Assembly (NCBI RefSeq): GCF_040939455.1
Contig: NC_134108.1
Span: 34,764,501 to 34,828,500 of the forward strand
Direction: 5' to 3'
Length of the DNA: 64,000 bases
Source of the DNA: Microcebus murinus
Lineage: Eukaryota; Chordata; Mammalia; Primates; Cheirogaleidae
Shown one piece after another: positions 50,099-61,062 of the stretch. How positions within the stretch are numbered: position 1 is the stretch's first letter; the number at the start of each line of letters is the position of its first letter. A program made the position numbers and the translations under genes. The notes below the pieces were generated by a model that searched no databases, was not told the origin of the DNA, and saw nothing but the letters and a program-made list of their open reading frames with translations.

Positions 50099-50409
50099 TT
50101 ATTTTTTACTTTATTTTAATTTCTTTTAGAGAGAGGGTCTCACTATGTCATCCAGGCTGTGAAGTAGACCAATTGTAACTCACCTAATCTTGAATTGCAG
50201 GCTCAAACCATCCTCCTGCCTTATCCTCCCACATAGTTGGAACTACAGATGCACATCACCACACCTGGCTAATTTTTCTAGTTTTTGTAAAGACAAGGTC
50301 TTGCTGTGTTGCTCAGTCTGATCTTGAACTCCTGGCCTCAAGAGATACTCCTGCCTCCACCTCCCATAGTACTTGGATTATAGGCCTGCACCACTGTGCC
50401 TGACCCATC
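50099..50409 (-). mobile_element. Old Alu SINE (antisense)
   Basis: The reverse complement begins '...caggcacagtggtgcaggcc' and runs through both monomers to an A-rich tail. It has no lemur middle block and about 20 percent visible divergence, so it is AluJ-like. The TSD is 11 bp with one mismatch ('gtccccttctt' 50088-50098; 'gtgcccttctt' 50410-50420). Confidence 0.88.
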
Positions 50410-50420
50410 GTGCCCTTCTT

Positions 50421-53400
50421 AATAGGAGAAAAATTGTAGTTCATCCAATGTAGTTGATATTTTGTAATTTTTCTCCTTTTAAGAGTACAAAAAAAATATA
50501 CCTTTGCTAGCCATAAGATACTAACCAATGTGCACTCTTTTGTATCTATGTAAGCCACCTTCTTTATAGCATGCAATGTAATTTAAACAGTTCTTAGGTA
50601 TTATGCCCCAAAGAAATATATGAGATAATGATTCTATCAATTGATATAGATATATTCTATAATTGAAAGTACATCAGTGTGAAAACGTTTTTAAAAATAT
50701 TTTTAATCATTCTTTAAGTCTATATTACTTAAGCATGATTAAAAATTATAATCTTTTCCTGTAAATATGTAATACAATGACAGTTTACAAGGTATTTCTG
50801 GGCAGTATCTGAGATATGTCTATAGTAGAAAGCATGTTTTCACTCCCAAAGATGGTGAAAAAATCTTTTTAATTTATAATGTAGAGTAACCATACTATTT
50901 TACAGCAGGCACTTTTTTACTTTTCTCCTTGTCTTTATTTTTAGTCCCTATGATGTTTTGTTCCCATATGTAGGAATGTAGTTTAACAGGCACTGCTAAT
51001 TACTGAACAAATACTGTATCCACATGAAGTCCAGATGTTAATATGTGATCATTTTTTTCTATCAGCAAATAGATTTTTTTCTGTGTCATGTTATGATCAG
51101 ACAAGACCCTTCCTATACTTTACCCTACTCATTTGGAGCCTTTACTTAGTTTTTGATAGGTTACATATCATTCAGCTATACTCTTATTTAAGTTTATATC
51201 CAAATGAAATAACTTGATATATGTTTCTTAATTTGCTAAGCATATCTAATTTAGGTTTCCATAAGAAGAGAAGCCCTTAAGAAAGGTATTTTATTTATAG
51301 CTTATAAAATAAAATGTTGAAAATAAGCACATTGAGAATTTCTGTAGAGGTTTAAAACAGAGAGACAGATGGACAGGCAGACTACATTTTTCTGGGCACT
51401 AACATCCCATGTTTTCTTCCAGAGTGATTATTAATAATAGGAGAGCAATACAAAACCCGCAGCCAATTATGAAGATTTTAACGGTCTTCCTGTTGAAGAA
51501 AAAAAGGCAATACCACATAGTTTGCCAATGGATCAATAAATGTTCATTATATAAAAGTATTTTATATTTTAATTCTAATTTATTTACTGAGTCTACATTC
51601 CAAAGTAATATAGCTGTTTAAATAGAGACAATTACTGTAATGTCTTCTGAGGCTAACTGAGAGTAGGAATTATAAACTGACTCCACATTGTTCTGAATCT
51701 TCTGGAAATATTATCATTACAAACAGAACACAGCACTAGAAAATGTGCATTTCAGTCTATAGCTCTCATATGGGAATAAAAGGAGATTATTACAAAACCA
51801 AGATTGATAATTTGAAAAAATAAAGGGCCAATGAGCTTAAAATTGTTATAGTAATTTCCCTATAATTATTATTTTTTTGATTCTTGGAAACATTGAAAAA
51901 CACGTTGTTAAAGTATGTCTCAGTTACTCAGTAAATATATAAATTTATTTCCATGTATAGACGCAACTGGGTGAAGTAATCCAGGAGACACTATAATTTC
52001 AAGCTGTAGTTTTACTCACACTGAGGTTATAAATATTACAAAGTCTTTCCATCAATCATGGAGCCAAAGAGGCTGCCCGTTGTCTGATTTGGCTCAAGTC
52101 ATGAGGACCATAGTCTTGGCCTTCAGCAGAGTTGGTGGAAAACCGATTTCAATTGGGTCAAAGTCAAAATTTGAGCATGATACTGATATATCTGATTTTT
52201 TTAAGAATGTATGGTATGGAAAAATTTATTTTGAGAGATATCTAAATGTAAGCTGGATTTACATTATTTTCAAAATGTCTAACAAATTTAGCTTGATTTT
52301 TGCCTTCCCAGGTAATTTTCAGCACATTTTTCATGAACCTTTGCTTTTAAAAAAAATAAGCCATTCAGTCACCCAGAGAAAACTTTGCCATTAAAATAAA
52401 AAGTCACTATCTATAGCCTTGTCTCTGTTGTGCCTAATGAATGAAAACTTTTCAATGTCTCCTATAAAGGTCATCTGACTACAGTTTACCAATTAAGAAA
52501 GAAGTCACACTCTATGAATAAAAAATAGTTTAATACCCATTATAGACTTTTGCCTCATACAGTATTAGAATACTTAATCTCCAACTGTAAACTATCACAT
52601 CTTACATAACAACCATGTATATTAACACATTAATCTGGGGCCAGAAAGAAGTAGGCCATATGCCTAAAAGAAATCTGATGGTATATCTACAAGTTCTATT
52701 TTTCTTTTTTTTTCTGTTAGCAAACTGAAAATTCAAGAGGAATGTCTATTTTTTTATTTAGCCTAATGGCACATGGAGAAAAGAGAAGTTATGATTACAT
52801 ATTATTAAACATGAATAAAGTTTAAATGTTTTAAAGGAAAGTGAAATTTTTGTGAGATTGTAGTTTTTTAAAAATATTTTTCAAAGTTTCCATCCTTGAT
52901 ATTTCAGGAGCTTGAACTGCAATCTGCCTCTCAACACCATGGAAGTACTTGAAATATTAAATTTCTCTGCAATGCCAATCAATGTCTAATATTTAGGAGG
53001 AAATATCATATCTGGGTGACATTAGCAAGTAGATTTGTGTCCACAGTCCTCAGTAAAGATTGACCCCTAAAAGACACTATAATATAGATTCCATAGAAGT
53101 TATGCTTCAACTAACTATGCTTCAACTAATCAAGAATCTTGATTGTTATCTTCATATAGCATTAACATCCTGGAAATCAATAATTCTGGTGGTTTGAAAA
53201 GCATCTTGTTAAAAGTACCACTTCCTTGATTATTCAGTTTTACAAAACCATAGATTAAAAAGGATTTCAAAGGTGATTACTATACCCACCTGATTCTAGG
53301 CAGGATCAAACCTAGATTATATAGTGAATGTAGTTGGTAGGGGAGTAATATATAGAAAATACATTATATTAGTTATGTAGTTATGTATGTAGTCCGGCGA

Positions 53401-53710
53401 TTTCATCATCAGGAAATACTTTTTATATGTTATTATAAACTTTCTGACCTACACTGACCCCAGAACACAAAACTCTAAACAACAAAGTTTGTCCCAAAAT
53501 GAATCAATTCAATTGATAGTATATATTCAGAGGACAAGCTTTTAATGATAGCATAACAGGCTTGAAACACTATTTTTACTTCAGAAAAAAAATTCATTTT
53601 TAAATATTTGTTTATAAATTTCTGCTCTATTTGTTGGTACATTTTTTCAAGAATAGAAAATGAAACATTTAGAGTCTAAAGCTTTATCTACACAAAAACC
53701 AAAATATTAA
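50421..53710. other. Unassigned AT-rich sequence
   Basis: No gene or repeat is recognised. The 104-codon frame at 52080-52394 has no known motif. Confidence 0.45.
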
Positions 53711-53900
53711 CAGTGTGGTCTTATGGGAAGAGCTGTGGTCCAAAGGTTTTCAGATGACTCTATCTAGTAAGACATAACACTGGGCAAATGATCCAACCTC
53801 TTAACATTTTTAAGCAGTAAAATTGGAATAATAATGGTTACTTAAGAAAATTAATTACATAAGTAACATGGATTGCAGGATTCATAAAGATGCCAAATTC
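53711..53900 (+). repeat. MIR SINE
   Basis: 'gggaagagctgtggtcc' leads to 'tgggcaaatgatccaacctcttaacatttttaagcagtaaaattggaataataatgg', the typical MIR core order. Confidence 0.65.
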
Positions 53901-55723
53901 ACTTTTTTACTTAACAACATGATATGGGCCTTAAATTACCTAATTTCCACAACAGATATGTGACTTTAATAAGTCACAAAATTTTACTAAAACATTTAGA
54001 ATTTCTCCCTCCAAATAATCAGACATAAGATGGATGAAGTCTAGTTGAGCACCAGGAAAGCAGACAAACAAAAGCTATCTCAATAATGGCTGAGAGGTTA
54101 AATACACTACTAATACCAAAAGCAAGCATGTTATGAGCATAAATATACAGATTTATATAAAGAAGATAAAAAATAATGTACTTGTCGGTTTTTACATTTT
54201 CATTCAAGAGCTTTATCAAATCTCAATTTTTCCACTTTGAAAGAGCTAAAAACAAAATGTCCAAAGGCCAAGAAAAAACTATTTAAAAGGGGGAAACCAG
54301 TTCTTACTACTTATAAAGAAGTTAGATGGTTTAAGACAAAGAGGATGCTTTATCACTCTTAGAGTAGAAAGCTGTTATGTTTAGCAGAATGTTAAGCAAT
54401 GGTTCTATACCATGACAAAATATTTTTAAATCATTAGCAGAATAGTTTTAAAACTTAGCAGAAGAGGACAAAATTGTTATTGTACAATTTTACATTATGC
54501 GGTTAGCATTGAAAGAACTTGGGAAGAGAAGGCACATAATCAGTATCTTTAAGAACAGAATCAATAGCAATTCATGTTGAATGGTTTGGCTCTACCTTTG
54601 CAAAAGTCTGAAGTACTTGATCGTTGATCTTTGATGTCCCTTCCAGCATTTGGATTTTATAATTTATTTCCATGAACAGAAATGGGCATTGCTAAGTCAA
54701 CTGTAAGTTATTTCTTATTTTATTATACTTGTTGTAATTTTAACACATCATTTTTTTAGCAATGTTTTAGAAGAAGATGAGAAGCTCTGTATTCAATGAG
54801 TTTAATGCCAATCTAATCACTTTAACCAGGGCAGTTTTGAAACAGAGTAGCTATAAAGTCAATTTCTGACTTGGTTTAATACACGCAATGAATACTAGTG
54901 TGTTTTTATTTCTAAAAGTAAGCATAATTGCACATGTCTAGCCAGCTATAATTAAGTCTGAAAAGCTGAAACATTTTAGCCAGTATTCAGAAGAAGAAAT
55001 ATATTAATAGTACATTTTCATTATTAAATATTACATGCATTATAATGTGCCACAAAAGAGACATTTCATTTTTAAAAGATTATATTCAAAATGACCTTCC
55101 AGACCATTAGGTAGAATTTATTTCCTTAGAGAAGTGAAAGTGATACAGCCTTCATCATTTACCTACTAATCTCATATGGTTCCCACATATTCCAGAACTA
55201 GGATTTGGCCTGCTGAGTTTTGGCAAGTCTTATGTTGGTATCAGGCAAATTACTGTCCAAAAAAGTGTTGGATAGCACCACCGTAACTCTGAGTTGTACT
55301 GCAATCCAAATGTGAATTTCTTGGAACACATATGGGAACATGTAGTCAACAGATTTCTGAAATTGCATACCAGCACTTTGCTTTGCTTCTAGAAAAGCTT
55401 GCCTATCTTGGAAGAAAATCTATTATAATCTTTTCCAATGGGAAAAGAAAATAACTAAAACTAAAATGTCCACTTTACTAGTCAGATTAAAAGTTTTATA
55501 CCCTGATTTCCATATAAAACTGATAAATATTATATGTTTATTATGTATATATGGTATACTTCCAAAACAGCAAAATATTAGAGTGATATAACAGAGTTAC
55601 AATCATCATCATCCTCTATGCAAATTTCCCTAAATCCAGCCTTTTCTTCTCCCCATCAGCCTCATAATTAAGACAAAGTTGAGGCTTAAGACTCAAATTT
55701 GCTATTTTGTACTTTTGCCCAAT
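53901..55723. other. Unassigned AT-rich sequence
   Basis: Nothing recognised. Confidence 0.45.
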
Positions 55724-55736
55724 AAGAAGGTTTGCT

Positions 55737-55806
55737 TTCGAACTCCTGACCTCGAGCAATCCGCCCGCCTCGGCCTCCCAGAGTGCTAGGATTACAGGCG
55801 TGAGCC
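55737..55806 (-). mobile_element. Alu fragment, antisense part of a chimeric insertion
   Basis: The text 'ttcgaactcctgacctcgag' through 'ggattacaggcgtgagcc' is the reverse complement of Alu positions about 10-80. It starts inside the Alu at the TSD and ends about ten bases short of the Alu 5' end, where it joins L1 sequence. It has no tail or TSD of its own. Confidence 0.9.
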
Positions 55807-56170
55807 AAGAAACAATGGTGATATAGCACACCTTATATTTTCCTGGTTAGAGCTGGAACCCATACTACTAAGTGAAGTATCCCAAGATTGGAAAAACAAG
55901 CACCAGATATATTCTCCAGCAAACTGGTATTAACTGAGTAGCACCTAAGTGGACACATAGGTGCTACAGTAATAGGGTATTGGGCAGATGGGAGGGGGGA
56001 GGGGGGCGGGTATATACATACATAGTGAGTGAGATGTGCACCATCTGGGGGATGGTCATGATGGAGACTCAGACTTTTGGGGGGAGGGGGGGAAATGGGC
56101 ATTTATTGAAACCTTAAAATCTGTACCCCCATAATATGCCAAAATAAAAAAAATAATTAAAAAAAAAAAA
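55807..56170 (+). mobile_element. L1 3' end (young lineage), part of a chimeric insertion
   Basis: The sequence is nearly identical to 35200-35570 of the full-length L1: the last ~40 codons of ORF2 to the TGA/TAA region, the 9-bp-stem hairpin, both G-runs and an A-tail. With the antisense Alu piece it is bounded by one perfect 13-bp TSD 'aagaaggtttgct' (55724-55736 and 56171-56183). The two parts therefore entered together. Confidence 0.95.
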
Positions 56171-56183
56171 AAGAAGGTTTGCT

Positions 56184-56708
56184 AAGAGATGTTTTACTTT
56201 GCACTTTCTTAAACTACCTGACTAAAACATTAGTTTGCATGTATTTTAATTTTTTTTTAACTTATTGAGTTTCCCACTCACTTTCCATCCCTTATTTCTA
56301 AAGGAATTCTCATTCCCTCCCTGAATATATTCTCCACTTTTCAGTTTTCTTCTATGTGAAAAGCAATGACAAAGTTGATGAGACAACTCAGCCACTTTCT
56401 GATGTTTTATACCAATAGCCTGATAAAATCATGTTAAATTAAGAAAATGACCTAGTTTATCATATAATCAGTTAATGCTTAGTCTCTTCTTCTTAAACAA
56501 CCACTGAGATTCTGATGGAAAGAGAATTTTGCAATCTGGATTTATTTAACCTCTCAGGTATCCCTGGTCTTTTTGAATTATCGTGACAAATGCGTCCTAG
56601 TACAGGGCCTAATAAAAAGAGGGGAGGACAGAAGTTAAACATGGAAATCCTTTTCTAGAATCTTAAGAACTACTAAATATAGTAAATATACCTCCTCTCA
56701 GAATAAAA
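56184..56708. other. Unassigned sequence
   Basis: Nothing recognised. Confidence 0.45.
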
Positions 56709-56722
56709 ATTATTAAAAACAA

Positions 56723-57021
<299 letters not shown>

Positions 57022-57035
57022 ATTATTAAAAACAA

Positions 57036-59393
57036 GAATCATATATTTTTCTAAATTAGATGTATCAGTTATAATCTAAAAATATAAATTTTTGAAGACA
57101 ATGTACTGGTATATGGGATTGGCATAAAGACAATTCACAAAGCAAAAAATCAGAAATGACAGGTCTCCACTGAGTAAGGTAGGCAAATTTACATGAAACT
57201 AGGACAGTTTGCACAAAATCACTGTTTCCTCTTACCACTCCTCCCAAAGTTTTCTTAAAAATATGTTTTACTCACAAGAAGACCACCTGATAAAATGCAT
57301 CCTGATCTGAAGTAGTAGGGCAAACTGATATTTTAGATATGACGTTTGAACCATGTTTAGAGCAATGGCTATGTGATGGGGAGAAAGATTGCCATAGTGT
57401 AGAAAGCCCCAGGTCAAGTCTAAGTGTTGTGCACAGCTCAGATTCAAACAGGTGTGCCCAGGTCTTATAGACTGCACCCATGCCAGGCAGAAGTTTATCT
57501 GAATGAGAGACAAAGGACCTCCTTGGACACAGTTCATTCTAATGGATGAGAGAGTAAGGTTAGTAGACTTACACTTGGCACAATAAAAACAACTGGGTTG
57601 GTCAGTAGAGTCAGTTCTAAGTGTGATAGGCAGTATGATAAGGAGTCTACTATTAATCAGATTGGTCTTCTGACTCAATAATGTATGAGGTTTAGGGACA
57701 TAAATACTGCAAATTAGAAAGGAAAACAAAACTTAAAAAGCTGCTTTATATTTAAAAAAAAGAAAGAAACTTTGTAAGATGTTGAAGTCCAAGCCCATCC
57801 TTTAAGATATATCCATAGAAAAGAAAAATAGTACTAAGACAACAAAAAGACATAATGGCCAATGGCCTTGCAGCATTGCAGGGTATAGGATATCAGCTTT
57901 ACCTCAGCTCCATGGGCAGTGGGATACAGCACACGGCTAACTGCCTGCAGTGGCAGTATTTCCCAAGAGTAATGGTATTGGGAACACAGGAAACAGACAG
58001 CATGAGTGGTAGGGGCCATGGCTGTCTGTGGATATTGAGAACTTGTTAGCATGTACATGAATGTTACCCAGAATAATTCCCAAATATAGGAAAACTTTGA
58101 ATAGAGGCAAGTCTCAAAATAGAAGATACAAATGAAAATCAAAGAAATATTGCTAGTTTCTAATAGTCCATCTCTATAATACCCTCTTCCAGGTTGCTGT
58201 GGCCCGGAGCAGCATAGGTTGAATATTTACTATATATATATATCAGATGGGATTAGGAGTAGTTCCGATTATAAGAACTCAGGGATAATAAGATTCTTTG
58301 GCATTTCCATCCAGAGCAGGCAGTTTGGTAAAATCTCATAAAAATACATTATTTGATAAACTCACCAGCTTCATTTTGAAGCAGGGGGTATATTTGGAAA
58401 ATTAACTGAAATATCAAATACTCTTAGTGTTATTGACTACTGCTTCCTTGTTAAAATTATTCCCGAGTTCTATAAACCTATTTTTTGTCCTTTCTGACCA
58501 CTAAATCTCAATTTCTCAAGTCTCAATCTCAAGTCTCAATTTCTCCTTCTTCTATACACATTTTAAGTGGTCATGTATTCCAAAACTGCATCTTTCATCC
58601 TCAGATCTTTCTTTGTACATTTTCCCTCATATCTCGTCTCAAATAAAGTTTAATCTAAAATTTACCAGCTGACAATTTTCCTAGTTGACATGATTAAGAA
58701 ATCATGGGCTCTCTTAGTAGAAGTAGAGGAAATTTCAGGTAGGGAAAAAAAGTATTTATAGCATAGAGTCAAGAATACCTCTTAAATAGCTGGGCTACTC
58801 AACAGACACTTTACTTGAAAGTGTTAATATTCTTAACCAAGGAGTGACATTTGAAGTGTTTTCACCAATACAATCATGCCTACTGTGCATTTGGAGAAAC
58901 AATCCCCAAATCTCACAAATTTTGCTTAGCCAGGAAAAATACTTGAAGGACAAAAGAATCTCAGCTATTGCTCCGTTTTATTTCATAAGTCTAATTGTAC
59001 ATCCTTTTACATTGCAATCCAACATTCACAGATTAAAACAGACAAACAAAACCCCTGGGGTCACAGCATTTGGGAAGTAAAAGAGAAAGTGTTCAACATG
59101 CCAAACTCAGGCCCCAGAGGAAAGTCATCCTTCTAATCATCCAGTGGGTTATATATGGGTAATCATTCAATATTATGTACTTTTAAATCAACAAGTATTT
59201 ATCTAATAAAATCCAAATATACTATTTAACAACCTCCTTGGCTGCCCTAAGGATACTTAGGATAAAATAGGAGGAAAACTCTTCTGTCTCTGAGGTAATG
59301 ATTTTAGCTGGCTTGATTGTATTTGTGTGCACATGTGTGTAGGATAGTGATAAGGAAGATAAAGTGAAAATATAGTAGTGTTTATTTCTTTAC
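57036..59393. other. Unassigned sequence
   Basis: No gene or repeat is recognised. A 153-codon minus-strand frame (57268-57729) and a 102-codon one (57834-58142) lack known motifs; the stretch could be an old LTR element that I cannot name. Confidence 0.4.
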
Positions 59394-59407
59394 AAAACAT
59401 TCATACC

Positions 59408-59493
59408 TGAGGTGGGGGGAGACAAGAACGACATATGTAACCTAAACATTTATCCCCCCATAATATGCTGAAATAAAAAAAAAAAAAAAAAAA
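59408..59493 (+). mobile_element. Extremely truncated L1 3' end (~85 bp)
   Basis: 'gaggtggggggagac...gtaacctaaacatttatccccccataatatgctgaaataaa' plus a long A-tail is only the tip of an L1 3'UTR. It has a perfect 14-bp TSD 'aaaacattcatacc' (59394-59407 and 59494-59507). Confidence 0.88.
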
Positions 59494-59507
59494 AAAACAT
59501 TCATACC

Positions 59508-59628
59508 AAGCATGATGGCATGCACCCATAATTCCAGCTACTCAGAAAGCTGAGTCAGGAAAATCACTTGAGCCCAGGAATTCGAGGCCAGTCTGGGCAA
59601 CACAGAGAGACCCTGCCTTTAAAAAAAA
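59508..59628 (+). repeat. Old Alu monomer (right-arm or FLAM/FRAM-like)
   Basis: 'aagcatgatggcatgcaccc' to 'cagtctgggcaacacagagagaccctgcc' plus a short A-run is a single Alu-like arm, diverged. It directly follows the L1 tip's TSD. Confidence 0.75.
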
Positions 59629-60534
59629 TTCACTAAAGTGAAGAATAAGCTTCATAGACACCAACATCTAGTCTTCCCCGCCCTTTCTCAAAGCAGTGAG
59701 CATCACAGCCTCATCAAGACAGGACCCATAGTGAGGAAATATGTCAGACTTATATATACACTCTGTCTGCTTCATGTGTTCAATGTCTAGGAAAGATAAA
59801 GGCATTGAACTGTGTCATTATGTGAATTATGCTCACACACACACACATATATATGTCTTTTATATTTTATTCGAATGGGTCATATATAAGCAGTCTTACA
59901 ATGTGAAATTAAAATTTAAATATATTCTAGGCAAATTAAAATTTTCTATTATGAGCACCAGCTCATCTCACTTAAGAGAGTTATAAAATGCCAAATTGAG
60001 TGTTACTTATATCCCCCTTCATTGTCTGTTTGTAAATATAAACTTAACATGTACTGCACACCTGAGATGTTCAAAACAAGAGGCTAATAAATCAAGGGTG
60101 GGAGGGGACCCACAGAGGAATTATAAGATATAGTCGCTGCATGAAACAGATCAGAATCTATTCCAGATACAGACACAGGGCCACTAAGCCAAAGCTAGGC
60201 ATTCCATAAGTGCGCTAATAGAGGCCACAGAATAGCATGGGAAAATAGACATTTGAGCTGACCTTGGTGTTTGAGGACAGATTTTCCCCCGAGTGAGGAA
60301 GGATATTGGAGGAAGAAGGACAAACATAGACAAAGGCATGGAAATGTGAAGAAAATGTATCTTGTTTTCCTTGTAACAGAAGAAACAACTGTGAGGGAAT
60401 AGTAGAAGAACATTTCAGGATTTTTTGTTCTTTATGTATTCTAGGGAATCCTTAGATCCCTGTAGAAATTGTGTGAAACACAATAAACCTATAAAGGAAG
60501 AAATATAAATGACTAACAAATATATTTTAAAAAT
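59629..60534. other. Unassigned sequence
   Basis: It contains a short (CA)n(TA)n run at about 59833-59855. Nothing else is recognised. Confidence 0.45.
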
Positions 60535-61062
60535 TCAACCTAACTGGATAGCAAAGAAATGCAAATTAAAGTATTTATTTTTTTACTTATCAGATTAAAA
60601 AATAAAAATAATAATGCTCTGATTTGGCAACAGTGTGGAAAAAATGGACATTTCGTATATTTCTGAAGATATATTCTAAGCTTGCAAGAATATATAATGA
60701 TGAAATGATTAATAGGGGACATTATTTACTAGTAAAATAACTTGGGAAGAAATTAAATGTCCCACAATAGGAAACAGGTTACATAAATTATTATACAAAC
60801 ATAAAATGAAATATGTACTCATTAAACATATTGAAAAATAATTGTTAATGTTCACCCTTTATGTTAACTGAAAATATTATGTCTGTGTACAGTATATACA
60901 GGGACAGAGAACTATGAGAACAAGTACAAAAATAGTAGCAAAAGTTATCTCCAGGCGGTAGATATAATTGTGTTTTTTGTTTTCTTTTTATGCTCATCTG
61001 CATTTTCTAAAGTTTCTAAAATGAGCATGCAATGATTTTATACCAAGAAAGATTATTTATCC
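60535..61062 (+). repeat. Ancient L1M 3' end
   Basis: The ORF2 end pattern ('gcaaagaaatgcaaattaaag...cagattaaa', 'ggcaacagtgtgg', 'cccacaataggaaacagg') is followed by an L1M/L1ME-type 3'UTR ('agcaaaagttatctccaggcggtagatataattg...tgagcatgcaatgattttat'). It is heavily decayed. Confidence 0.75.

Noticed and set aside
57268..57729. 153-codon minus-strand frame, possible gene or ERV piece
   Set aside because: No known motif, no flanking LTR or splice context that I can support.
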